The notes under the pieces were generated by a model that did no database searches, was not told where the DNA came from, and saw only the letters and a list, made by a program, of their open reading frames with translations. DNA of 64,000 nt from assembly GCA_016617855.1 (NCBI GenBank), contig JAECUM010006721.1, forward strand, positions 1 through 64,000, given 5' to 3'. Origin of the DNA: Megalonaias nervosa. Taxonomy: Eukaryota > Mollusca > Bivalvia > Unionida > Unionidae. Shown piece by piece: positions 19,908 to 31,198 of the stretch (the first letter of the stretch is position 1; each line of letters opens with the position of its first letter). The position numbers were made by a program, and so were the translations under genes.

Positions 19908-20823
19908 TGTTACGACCCTGTAGTTAAATTACATATGTGTTAAAATTTAAATTCTAATTCTTTGTTTCATTTTTATTTCATTTTTTTGTGTGTATTATTA
20001 TGATGATTATGTTTGCATGGGTCTAATAGTTTGTTAGAAACATCGTATTTATTTAAAACGTAAATGTGACTCATGTAAGCACGAGCTTTGTATGATAGTA
20101 AATTCGTCGCAAGTAAACATTCAGCAGTAGCTATGTAAATGATTGGCTGATACTTGTTCAGACTTTCGTAATGTCCAGATGGATTGCGAAATCACACGTG
20201 TACTTCGTGCGTGTGTACATGAAACGACGTATTAGTTTCTTTTATATGCTTAGTTATCTGTAAGAAAGTCAGTCGTAGTCGTAGTCAGTCGTAGTTCAGA
20301 GTCACATCATAACATCTTATAGAGTTCATAATACCTTAAGAAAGGTATTTCTGTGCTGGAAAGAGTTGTGCATTCGTACGAGGAACAACATGTGTGTTGT
20401 TAATGGTGGTAGCTGTATTTCATCTACTTTCTAAATAATCATTTTCCCTGGAGAACAACACTACTGGCTTTGGACAAAGACATTTGATGAAATTATTTCT
20501 AAATCGGAACAGAACAATACAAATTGTGCTTTACAGTGAAAATTCTGGACATTTTGTTTTAGCCTTCGTCTGACGTCATCATCCGCCATCTTGGAACGGA
20601 ACTGAGATTCAGACTGTATCAATTTAGAACTGTTTATTCACAGGACTTATGTGTTTTCACAAATTTAGAACAAATTTTTGGATCTTCTTCGTAAATCGTA
20701 AGTCCTGTTTCATCTATTTACCTTTTCACCGTGTTTTCTAGGGAAATAAATTATTTTTGTTAAAATTACAAAACTTGTAGTCACTCTTTCTTTGTGTTAC
20801 TTTGAACAAGCCGATACGTAACA
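19908..20823. mobile_element. Probable solo LTR, 916 bp
   Basis: It starts TGTTACG and ends CGTAACA, a perfect 7-bp inverted terminus of the TG...CA kind. Internally there is a TTTATATG box (about 20,242) and near the 3' end GGGAAATAAATTATTTTTG (polyadenylation-like). The 3' 60 bp (AAACTTGTAG-CACTC-TTTCT-GTTACTTT) are shared with 33,690-33,743 and more distantly 46,720-46,787. Flanks are AAAAG and CAAGT, so the target duplication is not clean. No internal retroelement genes nearby. Confidence 0.65.
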
Positions 20824-22182
20824 CAAGTATAACAAAAATTCATATTGTACTATTCAATGTAAATGACTTTTTCTTATCTCTCCCAGATTTATGAAAATGG
20901 GTTTTGGTATTCACGGGGATTTTAGTCTCGTGCATAATTCTTAAATTTCGTACTCGGCCATTGGCGTTACTTAAATAGATAAACTACTCAACGCCATTTT
21001 GCTGTCGTCATTAAACCCCCTATTAACTTCTTTTTTTGTGGGGGAGGGCACCGGACAGATGCCCCTCCCCCACTTGGCCAAAAAAAGAGAAAAAGTATTG
21101 TGTTCTTGTATCCCCCTAAGGTGTGTTGCATTGATTCTTTTATAAACAGAATTTTGACCAAAAATTTATTTAATCATAAATTGTTGATGGGGTATTTTGT
21201 TTCCCTAGTGTATCTAAAGGGTCGTTCATCCGATCAGGTTTCGATTTTCTGGTCGGAGTCCCTCCTCTTATATTCTCCAGTGACCTTTGCTAAGGGTCCC
21301 CTATGGCATGTGTATGCTATATGTGTATTTGCTATATTGTTTGCTTGCTATAGATTTTTGTGTAAGGACAGCACTAAATCAAATATTGCTTCCCAGTTCT
21401 CCCCTAAGTAGTATGATTCATATTTATTTAAAAAAAAAAAAAAAAAATTTAAAAATCTTTATCTTTTTCTGCTTTTTTTTTCTTTTTTTTTTTCTAGGAA
21501 ATGCCAAATTTCCATTTCCTAGTTTAAAATTTATGAATTTCTCAATTTTGGAATTGTATTTTTTTAATGAGAAGCTGTTGCATTTACAAAAGTAAAAATA
21601 AATTCCTAGTGTTTTTCTGTGTATGACGCTTCTCATTTTAATTGGAATAGTACATGAGCAAGAAAACTATGCCTAACTTAAGGAGCCGCATTTCTTTTAT
21701 TCATTCACTGTGCTTCCCTTAATTTACGGGCATTATCTTATATAACACTCTGAACTTTATTTTCGTTGACTAATGAGCTTAATATTCTCAAAAAAGAATC
21801 CAAAAGGTCCTAAAATTTAAAAGGATAAAAAAATTATTTTCTAAAAGATAGTTGGGTAGCCCTTTATAAAATTAAAAATAAAAATAACATATCCCGTGTT
21901 TTGTGTACTGTTTATCCATGTCCTACATATGGAATTTTCTGAGGCTCTTCCGCAGGCCTGTCCACTTCGCGTAGCGCCCTGTAACTTAGCCCTGCGACGT
22001 CTGTCCCATACTTCTCCCATATGTAGGTTCCCTGTTCCCTCTATAAATTTCCAAAAAAAGAAAAACTAAAAACCAAAAAAGGCAGAGAAATTACATTAGT
22101 GACTAATATTAACCTATAGCTGAGAAGGGGCAGAAAGGTTTTGTCTAAAATGCTGCGTCGTGCCACTAGATCTTTCGGAAGT
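20824..22182. other. Intergenic, simple-sequence-rich, no gene
   Basis: Contains A- and T-runs (21,430-21,495), and a small block at 21,895-22,030 with weak inverted ACATATGG/CCATATGT phrases. Nothing coding recognised. Confidence 0.55.
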
Positions 22183-22281
22183 AGTCTGGTTCCCGTATGC
22201 TTCGTAAGCTCCCTGCGTTGCACTCCGATAAAAGTATAGAGGAGTGCAACTCAGGGAGCATTAAAATCAGGGAACCAGACT
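22183..22281. repeat. Foldback hairpin (MITE-like), 99 bp
   Basis: AGTCTGGTTCCC at the left pairs with GGGAACCAGACT at the right; inside, GCTCCCTGCGTTGCACTCC pairs with GGAGTGCAACTCAGGGAGC around a loop of about 14 bases. Its right flank to 22,390 matches, inverted, 5,625-5,760, which also begins with GGGAACCAGAC. Confidence 0.8.
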
Positions 22282-23215
22282 ATTATCTGTCACACCAGAC
22301 ACCTTTTCAGGGATGTGTACCACATTTTAAAAAAATCATAAAAAATACAAAATATGATCTAGATATGAATTAATCTCACATGTTGCCAAGAGACTCAACT
22401 TTGTTTTAAGCTTAACAGAAAATACAACTCTTACATAATGCACCAATCACAGCTAGCTTTCTTGTTTATTTCTGAATAAAATGTTCGCTACACATTAAGC
22501 TCCGCCCACCTGGGGGTTGTACACTTGGTACCGTTATGATATTTCTGCCAGACGAACACTTCCGAAGTTGGCGCTTCCATTTCACGAACAAAATTAAAAC
22601 AGAATTAGCCTGAATGATGTCAACTCGTCATTTTATAGGACAAAATGCGTTCCAACACCGTTTTAATGAGGACCTAATATCGCTTTAATAACAGCTTTTC
22701 TGTATGAGAATCGAGTACTGTAACTCATCAGCCTGTCATACACTGATAAGTATATCTTAGATACGTTCTTTCCTGTAATAAATGATGCATCTTAACGAGC
22801 CACTGATCTGATTCTGGGTTAATCAAGGTTTTCGATACTGTGGCGCCTACAACCTTACCGACTGAAATCGTCATTCCAGACAGGGTTTTTTTTTTTGTTT
22901 GGCTACATATCATGTGTGAACTGTGGGATTAATAATCATATTAAGAAAAGGAAGCTTTTTATATTTTCGGATATTGGGAAAAAAAAAGTATAAAATTTTT
23001 TACACTATATGATGTGATGGGTGGACCAAAACTTTCACCATAGTAAAGTGTGTGATGTAATAGGTAAGGTCGATTACATTGGTCATCATCTATAGTATCA
23101 TAAGTTCCAGGATTAGATTTTCAGACCTGACTCTCTCCAAAACATACGAGATATTATTTTATTATTGAATTATGTTCTAAAACAATTAGTCAGCCGTTGT
23201 CGCTCACCTGCGCCC
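22282..23215. promoter_or_regulatory. Upstream region and possible promoter of the PARP12-like gene
   Basis: After the dispersed repeat (to about 22,390) there is a CCAAT box (22,443) and, 60 bp on, CTCCGCCCAC (22,499), a GC-box-like site, in an otherwise AT-rich stretch. No start site can be fixed by eye, and an upstream non-coding exon is possible because a weak splice acceptor (ACAATTAG) lies at 23,183-23,190. Confidence 0.25.
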
Positions 23216-24072
23216 ATGTTTATGCATCATCAGCTACAGTTATCTGCTCCAGCAGGCATTGACCCTAATGTTGAAATAGCACGGCTGGCTTTGAAGATTT
23301 TATGCTTCAAACAGCGTCCACTGTCTTTGATGGAGCTACATGGTGAACTCTGTAACCAAAGTGCTGGTGGGTTTATAGGTAGTCAGTTTATTTCTAGACT
23401 TGGCATATCTCAATTAAATGGTATCCTGAATTGTTACCCTGATCATTTTGCTCTAGTTAGATTTTCTCCACGTCAAATGGAAGTAAAACCACAAACCAAA
23501 ATTGAACTTTGCAAAACTCACTGTTCCAAGAATGGATACTGTCCAGGGCGTCCCAGTGTACCTTGTAATGGTTTACATATTTGTAAATTTTATATTCTTG
23601 ATAGTTGTAAAATTGGAAACTGTAAATTTGGACATGATCTTATGTCACAACATAATATGCAAATACGAGGAGACTATCTGTTGGATCATCTAAACATAAA
23701 AGAGCTAAAATATTTGCTACATCTAGCAGAAAATCGGTCTGAAACAACAATTCCAAGAATATGCAAATTTTACAATAATGAAGGAGGATGCCGTTATCAG
23801 CAACAGGGAAAATCATGCCCACATTTGCATATATGTAGGCATTACATCATGGACAAATGTAATTTTGGACCACGCTGTAAGAGGAATCATGACATTTTTG
23901 TCACCAATGTGAAAGAAATTTTGACTCGCTACAAAATAAATATCAGCAGAACTCCCAAAGAAATCATTGCAGAATTACAAGAGGCCTTGTCAAAAGATGA
24001 GGACAGTAAAAGTGAAACCAGTGAAGTACTCTACCAGAGAAGTAAAGCAGCCCCAAGCTTGGTTTCAAAAAG
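23216..24072 (+). CDS. PARP12-like: PARP12/ZAP-like protein, exon 1: N-terminal domain and CCCH fingers 1-4
   Basis: First coding exon of a zinc-finger ADP-ribosyltransferase of the PARP12/PARP13 (ZAP) group, proteins that bind viral or stress-related RNA. From ATG 23,216 (MFMHHQL), a helical winged-type domain (residues 20-83, EIARLALKILCFKQRPLSLM) is followed by four CCCH fingers: C99-H121, C123-H140 (C-x7-C-x4-C-x3-H), C183-H205 and C207-H225 (C-x7-C-x5-C-x3-H), the same layout as the ZAP RNA-binding module. The exon ends AAAAG|GTACAC with two bases of a codon left over, which fits the next exon exactly. The frame is open upstream to 23,165 without another ATG. Reading through the donor would add a SINE-derived tail ending at 24,190. 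Confidence 0.9.
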
Positions 24073-24075
24073 GTA

Positions 24076-24427
24076 CACTTTGTGTGTGTATGTGTTTGTG
24101 ATTCATATTTTTAACATTGCTTTTAAATTAAGAGTTTTTCAGTCATATTGCTACTATGTCTGCAGTGGAACAGTTTATAGTGATGTCTAGCACTAGGGCA
24201 TCATGTTGCAGACATGTGGCATCATGTCCCACCCAATCACATTATTCTGAAACCAGGCCAACAATTCCTAAAACTAACCTCTTAACACTGAGCACCTAGT
24301 GAGGCAGCTGTTAGTACCATTTTTATGTCTCTGGTATGACTCAGCTGGGGTTTGAACCTGTGATCTCCCACATCCAAGGTGGTTGCTCTAACCACTTAAG
24401 CCACTGGAGCGGTCACTTTGTGTGTGT
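24076..24427 (-). mobile_element. tRNA-derived SINE (family B), copy 1, with 14-bp duplications
   Basis: Read on the minus strand, the head at the right end has a tRNA-like A box (TGGCTTAAGTGGTTAGAGC) and a diverged B box (GGTTCAAACCCC); the body contains the GTGGGACATGATGCC and GCATCATG phrases and the tail is (CA)n. The SINE (24,090-24,413) is bracketed by CACTTTGTGTGTGT at 24,076-24,089 and 24,414-24,427. The left duplication starts four bases into the intron after exon 1. Confidence 0.85.
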
Positions 24428-25281
24428 GTGTGTGTGTGTGTTGTATGTAGTATAGTGCATAATGTAACATGACTGTTTTCAGACAAGGTGAGAAAGCAAA
24501 ATGGATAGCTGGCTATGTATGCAACACAATCGTCAAGGTTTTCTACTGTCATATAAAATCACAAATTAAGTATAATTAGAGCTTATGCAAATATGAACAT
24601 CATTATATAATAAGAGATCTGTAGGTAATATTTGTCTGTCCAACAGTTGGTTTAGTCCTGCAAATTTAGATTCAGCAACTTTGTCAGGTAAATTAGAGTT
24701 GATGGTAATGAATTTTTGGATAGGACACCCATTCATGATCCAGAAAGATGCACATGCATAAGGGAATGGATTACCCCCTTTAACAACACCAAATTATTAA
24801 AGTGACAAATGTTATATTTTTATTTTTTGAAATTGTCAGTGACAATAAACATTAATATTAATTGTCTGCTGTCATTTATTTATTATTTATAATGTTGTAG
24901 CAAGTGTTATACATGCTTTGCTTGACCAAAAAGACCTAATTCATTGATTTGTTTTTACTCAACCTCTCTTTCAAAATGGTAATATACATGTACATAATTT
25001 TTCAGTGATGAATCCATGCGTATATTCCACTTTAATGAAGCCAATGATTGATCATAGTAATAGCATGTCCCACTTAGCAAACCTTACCAGATGTTTGGGT
25101 AAGAAGGCCATCATGGTCTTCATCATTAATGACACATGGGTTTTATTAATGTACATGTTTCTAAAGTAACTTTTTCACCTGTACAAGCATGATCTTGAGA
25201 CATGTATCTGTTAATTTGCCAAATGGGACTGGGGTATCAGAGACCTGTATGACAAGCTTTGGTAACTGAGATGACGGCATT
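24428..25281. other. Intron 1, no further gene
   Basis: Begins with a (TG)n run to about 24,440. Otherwise AT-rich with nothing recognised. Confidence 0.6.
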
Positions 25282-25613
25282 GGCAATATGTGTATCTGTG
25301 TCATTTGGATTCTTAGTGTAGCTTTAAAATTTTTCAGTCATAACTCTACGATGTCTGCAGTGTGGCAGTTTATAGTGATGTCAAGCACTGGGTCATCGTG
25401 CTGCAGACATATAGTATCATGTCCCACCCAGTCACATTATCCTTACACCAGGCCTACCAGTCCTAACACTAACCTCATAATGCTGAGTGCCAAGCAAGGT
25501 AGCTATTAGTACCATTTATGTCTTTGGTATGACTCATCCAGGGTTCGAACCCATGACCTCCTGAATCCAAGGCAAATACTAACCACTAGGCCACCTGAGC
25601 AGTCGGCAGTATG
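25282..25613 (-). mobile_element. SINE family B, copy 2
   Basis: Same structure as copy 1: A box and B box (GGTTCGAACCCT) read from the right end on the minus strand. Bracketed by GGCAATATG (25,282-25,290) and GGCAGTATG (25,605-25,613), 8 of 9 matching. Confidence 0.85.
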
Positions 25614-25933
25614 AAAAAGACTCTTCGTTAACGTTTTTAAGTAAGCTTTTGCCTGTCTGAGAGGTTAAATGTAGAAAAACGTCAGTTAAATTTTAATTTT
25701 TAAAGCATTTTGCTTTACGCCTGCTGTCACAGCTGGAAGAAACACAGACACACAAACACACACACATAAGAGACCTGGTGTTGTAACCTGTGTATCACAA
25801 TCCCTTCAGGGATTGGTGGTACATGTATGGTCCTGGAGGTGGTGGGGGATGATGTAATAAAAGCATTGGGATTGACAATAGAATTATCACACATGCAATA
25901 TTTGTGGTGATGATGATGACAACTCTTTTGCAG
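25614..25933. other. End of intron 1, nothing recognised
   Basis: Contains only a short (AC)n-like stretch at about 25,740-25,766. The minus-strand ORF across exon 2 (25,727-26,314) is a shadow. Confidence 0.6.
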
Positions 25934-26347
25934 ATGCACGTCTACTCCAAACCTTGCCATGCAGAAGATGTCTCTTTGTCCACAGCCGGATTCTTCTGTC
26001 ACTGATTCTGATGAGGGTTCATCAGTTGACAGTGATGGAGTCCCAGGTGGTGCAAGAATAAAGTCATCAAGGTCAGGAAAGCACCGAAGTCGGTCCAAGA
26101 GAAAGAATGCACCAGACAGGCAGCTGTCAGTTGACTCTACCCAAGGAACACATATTTGCCTGTACAATTTGCGAGGACAGTGTTGGTTCAAAGATTCATG
26201 CAGAAATGTACACAAGAATATGCCATACCAATGGCAAATACGATACCAGTCTGATGGTGTATGGGAAGACCTTGGTGAACAGGATAATTTGTATGTGGAG
26301 TTCAACTTCAGCAAACCAGAATGTGATGGCTGCCAGTGTAAAGACAG
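25934..26347 (+). CDS. PARP12-like: PARP12/ZAP-like protein, exon 2: CCCH finger 5 and start of WWE 1
   Basis: The acceptor TTTTGCAG|ATGC starts the exon with one base that completes the exon 1 codon (Arg). A Ser-rich acidic linker (SSVTDSDEGSSVDSDG) and a basic stretch (KHRSRSKRKN, possible nuclear signal) precede finger 5, C361-H379 (CLYNLRGQCWFKDSCRNVH, C-x7-C-x5-C-x3-H). It is followed by MPYQWQIRY and GVWEDLGEQDN, the first half of WWE 1. In mammalian ZAP and PARP12 this same finger-WWE-WWE unit binds poly(ADP-ribose). The exon ends GACAG|GTAATC with two bases left over. Confidence 0.9.
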
Positions 26348-27140
26348 GTAATCATAAGCTGACCTGTGTGACCTTGCATTTTTTTGTCCATCACTGTAGT
26401 CTTAAATTTTTGTTACCTGAACTGTTGTCTACACTGATTGAGAGAGGTTGATCGTGTTTGGTATGATGATTTATAATAATGGCAACACAAGTTTTGATGT
26501 AGACCTCAGGGAGAGTGAGGAGAAAAGATCCCATTTTTATAGGTCACAGTGACTCGTAAGGCAACCTGATCATGATATACATCAATTAGTGAACGATGAT
26601 AATATTAACAAGAATGAATAGATGACAACAAAGTTTTCAGTTTTGAATGCACCAAGGTTGAGTGGGTTAGGATTTGATTGGGGTGTTAGTCAAAAGTAAA
26701 ATAGCATAGATATTGGTGATGGGTTTTTTTTATCTCTGTGTAAAATGTATCCGTAACTACAAAACAATATTGGCCCAGATTCACCACCGCATAATGCACC
26801 ATCAGGTCTTGGTATGTGTTGTTTGTTTTGCTTGTGACTTAAAGCATGCAGCATGGATCCTGGAATGAAAATTTTAAAACTTCAGAGAATGAGTTTGAGT
26901 ATGAGATTTTATGTCATCCAATCACAGAAATCTGTACATTTTATAATACTACATTTGCTACATTTGATTGGCTGAAAATGAAAGCTAAGCTGTATGCCCT
27001 AGCTCAGGGGTGATTTTCCAGCTGCAGTTATTCAAGCAGATCTGGGTCAATGATCTTTTACAGTTGAATTTACAGTGTTAACAGTGAAACCTAAGTAGAA
27101 TGAACAGTGTGAACCCAAATCGTTTGGCACAGTGGCAGGT
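26348..27140. other. Intron 2, 5' part, with diverged hairpin repeat
   Basis: At about 26,770-26,825 a diverged copy of the AGATC(T)-hairpin repeat (see 60,416-60,479) is seen, with another partial one near 27,036. Nothing else recognised. Confidence 0.4.
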
Positions 27141-27484
27141 CTGGGTCTGCAGTCTATGCTTGCAGTCGGGTACACATTATACATGGGTTAATACATTGTT
27201 AGAAAACGGGCCTTCAGAATTCATACTGTTCATTTCCCAGGGTAAGTAGACATTATGGAAAGGTTAATAAATTGTTAGAGGGCCATCAGAATTCCTATTG
27301 ATCATGGCCCAGGGTAAACTTACATATTATTCAAAAGTTAATAAATTGTTAGAGAGCAGGCCTTCAGAATTCCTATTGTTCATTGCAAGTACACACTATA
27401 GATAAGTTAAATTAATGCATTATTAGAGAATGGGAGTTTAAAATTCCTATTATTCATTGCCCAGGGCAAGTAAACATTATACAA
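27141..27484. repeat. ~76-bp tandem repeat, four units left of the transposon
   Basis: GTTAATAAATTGTTAGAG or variants recur near 27,186, 27,262, 27,337 and 27,407, with AGAATTCCTATTGTTCAT and CCCAGGGTAAG phrases. A fifth unit is split by the transposon and resumes at 31,199. Confidence 0.75.
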
Positions 27485-30400
27485 CCCGTACGAAAACTTC
27501 CGCCCTGACTTTAACCAGATTCCAGGTGGAATTTTAAAGCGGATTTCACCTTAAGACATGGATTCCACTTATTATAAATTTTAGGTGGATTCAGGGTGGA
27601 ATATGGCCCGAAATATGCAAATTACTCCGTCTATTATTATTAGGAATCTGTTTAGTCTGCCTACGAAGCGGAATTTGTTTATTCCGCTTATTTAGCCTAG
27701 ATTCCCCTTATTATCACTTTTAGGCAGATTCAGGGTGGAATATAACTCAAAATATGCAAATTACTCTGTCTGTTACTAGGCAGAATCTTTTCTTCTTCCT
27801 AATTAGATGGAAATACCTGCAGAAACCCATCCAGTAATGAAAGTGTCGAAATGTTATTCGACCTTGCAGACTTTAGGTGGATTTCTGGCAGAATTTTAGG
27901 CGAAATATGCAGATCAGTTGTCCTAAGATTCCACTTAAACAAAAAAATCCATCGCAGATTTCCACCTGAAATAAAATTCTACCTGAAAAAAAACCCACCT
28001 GAAACTTCCACCTGAAATAAAAATCCGCCTAAGGTTTCTGTCTAAAAACAGGCTGCCTAAAATATCTACATAAATATCATCCAATAAAAAATCTGCTTCA
28101 GATTTTTCTATTAAACTGCCGAATGATTCTTAGACATTATTGGGAATCAATGATAAATATTCCCAATAATTTTTAAAATGGATCATAAATTTTATTTTGA
28201 CAAATTATCAAATAAGATTTAGGTTTTCCTTGTCCTCATTTTCTTTCTTGCATACAAAACCTAATCCGTGATGGCATCATTTAAGTCTTTTTCATTTCAC
28301 CTCAAGTTTGGTGAGATTTCACAAATATTTTGACCAAAACTTTCATAGACATTTTGACGATACCTCACTAAAATTTCACTGAAATATTTGTGAGATTTCA
28401 CAAAGCCCTGACCAAAACTTTCACCGGAATTCTGGTGAGGTTTCACAAACATTTTGGCCAAAATTTTCACTTAAGTTTTGCTGAGATCTCTAACATTTCA
28501 TTTTGTGAGAGTTAACTTACTATAACTTTGGTAAGATTTCACTAAAATTTTGATCATTATATAGTATTTTACTGAAGTTTCAGGACTTTTTCAGACATTT
28601 CAAAAGGTTTCAGATAAATAATGGATACGAACTGTGTGTGTGATTTGAATTTTTAACATAGCTTTAACAATTTTTAAGTCATATTGCTACGATCTTTACA
28701 GTGTGGCAGTTAATTGTGATGTCTAGCACTGGGGCATCATGCCGCAGACATGTAGCATGTTGTCCCACCCAGTCACATTATCCTGACACCAGGCCGACCA
28801 GTCCTAACACTAACCTCTTAATGCTGAGCGCCAAGCGAGGCAGCTGTTAGTACCATTTTGGTAAGTCTTTGGTATGATTCAGCCAGGGATCGAACCCACA
28901 ACCTCCCGCATCCAAGGCGAATGCTCTAACCACTAGGCCACCAGAGCGGTACTGGATATGAAGTAAACAGGACTTTATTAATCAAGGCGATATTTCAGTG
29001 TACATGAAACAAAATTATACAGATGTTGTAATTATGACATCCAAGGCAAGAGATATGGGAGTTAATAATAATAATAATAATAATAAAGACTTTATTTAGA
29101 GAAGGTAACTCACTTAGCTACAGAACTAATCTACCTTGAGGCCTTCTATCTGTTATGCACAATATATTATATACAGTATATACAACATGATGTGAAGAAT
29201 CAGGCTAGACACTAAATAATTGAATGATTTTAAAAATCAAATTATCAAGCCTGGAACTTATCAAGCACAGGCATCTGTGAACACATAAACATATATAAAA
29301 TATAAAATATTATCTTGCATTGAAAATTTCAACTGTGAAAATGATGCAAAATTACAGAAAAGCATCCATTTGAGACATTAAGAAAAGAAATGCTAGGAGC
29401 CTGCCTTATGTCACTGTGTTGTACTGCAGACTTGATTTTTGATTAATGACTATGATGTTGTTGTGGTCTGTTCATTTAGTCCTTGTTCCATAAGCAGCCA
29501 TGACAAACGTTCATCATGATATAATTACTCTTATTTTACACTTAATTCTAACACAACTAGAATATTTTGATAATATAAACAATAATTTGAAGGATTCTTC
29601 TATTTTTGGGCCAAGAAAACTCCTCAAAGATATGACTTTTTTTTGACATGGGTATCTGGTAATAATATAAACAATTCCCACCAGTGATCTATATGATGTC
29701 CCTCCTTAAATTCTGGAAGTTAATCAGTTTGGAATTATAAAACCTCGAAATCATCCTGGTTCAATTCCTTGACATATTTAGCATGCTAGCTGCTACTGTT
29801 AAGCTCTTTATGGCACAAAAAGCAAAATGCTAGTCCTGGCATTCAGTTTTCATACACACTGACCAGTTACGTTCCCATCAACTTTGCATTCAAGCCATTC
29901 TCATTGCCGCACATTTCTCAAATGGTTATTCAACTCGTATCCCGCTCGAAAATTTGAATCGCCATGTTTAGCAGGCATGCTCATTCCCATCAGTTTCCGT
30001 TATGCGACGATTCATTGGGCAAGTACAAACTTTTGACAAATCAAAAAGCTCTCTATGGCAATCATCTGTTAAATAATATACGGAACAAATACTTAATAGA
30101 AAGCTCGTTGCGGAATGCGACCGGATAGAGCATTATAAAAAAAAAAAATTTTCGGAGACAATATTTAAAAAAGGGTCCATATAGAGGAGAATCAGATTGA
30201 GGTCAGGAGAAACGCAAAATTCTGCTTTAAAACAAAAAACAAGAAAACAATCTTTTTTTGAGGGAAGTTTAATCCAATTGAAGTTGAACTAAAATACAAC
30301 AACAACAACAACAACAATTTTAAAAAGAAATACAAGGAAAGATTGGAAAGAAGTTATTATTCCCAAAATGAACAATAAAATTACAGCTATCAGAAACAGG

Positions 30401-31198
30401 AAATATAAATGTTGCTGAAAATCATTCAAATTGTACAAGAAACAAAAAATAAATTTTAGTATATCTTAGTGATATTTTTTATTGAAATGTCAGTGATATT
30501 ACAATCACAAAGTATCACTATATTTTCAGAATTTTTGGCAAAGTGTCAGTGAAATTTCAATCACAAATTCTCACTGATATTTTCAGAAATGTTGGTGGTC
30601 AGTGAAATTTCAATAACAAAATTTCACTGATATTTCCAGAAATTTTGGTAAAATCTCCTAAAATATAATTTTAGTGAAAAAAAGGACATTTGAGTAAATG
30701 TCAAAAAATTTTCACTGATTTCGCTGAAATTTCAGTCACATTTTCACTTGGGTCACATTTTCACTTGGGTATGATTGTTGTAGAGCATATTTTAATAGGC
30801 AGTAAAAGAAACTTATTTTTCAGAGTAAACATCAGATCAAGTCCAAAATCCACCTTGCACCAAATTTTCTAAGTCCAAAGATTCTATGTTAATGTAGGTC
30901 TTTTGATAAAGTTCAAAATTACGCCTAACATTTCTGCCAAAATCATTCTAAGTCCAAAATCCATCTTAAAGTAGGAAAATGAACTGGACAAGCAGAACTT
31001 TTCTGTCTAACAGTTATCAATTATCCTTTAGGAGGAATATAAGAAATAGTACGCTTAACTATTAGATGGATTCAGTCTGTCACCTTAGCCGTATTCCCAG
31101 TCCGTCTAAAGTCTGTCTGAAATTTGGTGTTTTTAGGTGGAATACACCCTGAATCCACCTGAACTCCAGGTGGAATCTGCCTAAAAATTTTGTACGGG
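27485..31198. mobile_element. 3.7-kb terminal-inverted-repeat transposon, no transposase seen
   Basis: It starts CCCGTACGAAAA and ends TTTTGTACGGG (inverted). The subterminal zones repeat AGGTGGAAT/ATTCCACCT words at both ends (27,520-28,060 and 31,040-31,190). Inside them are opposed zones of degenerate TTTCAC-AAATTTT words (28,300-28,570 and 30,460-30,770). The boundaries are confirmed because the element interrupts a unit of a tandem repeat; the likely target duplication is only AA. A family B SINE (28,622-28,962) and an (ATA)n run (29,064-29,087) lie inside. No ORF over 70 codons looks real, so it is probably non-autonomous. Confidence 0.8.
28622..28962 (-). mobile_element. SINE family B, copy 3, nested in the 3.7-kb transposon
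   Basis: Head at right with A box (TGGCCTAGTGGTTAGAGC) and B box (GGTTCGATCCC), (CA)n tail at left. Bracketed by TGGATACGAA (28,622-28,631) and TGGATATGAA (28,953-28,962). Confidence 0.9.

Noticed and set aside
24340..24413. Possible tRNA on the minus strand
   Set aside because: It is the head of SINE family B, repeated four times with target duplications.
25727..26314. 195-codon minus-strand ORF
   Set aside because: Antisense shadow of exon 2 of the PARP12-like gene, including His runs from a GATGAT repeat.
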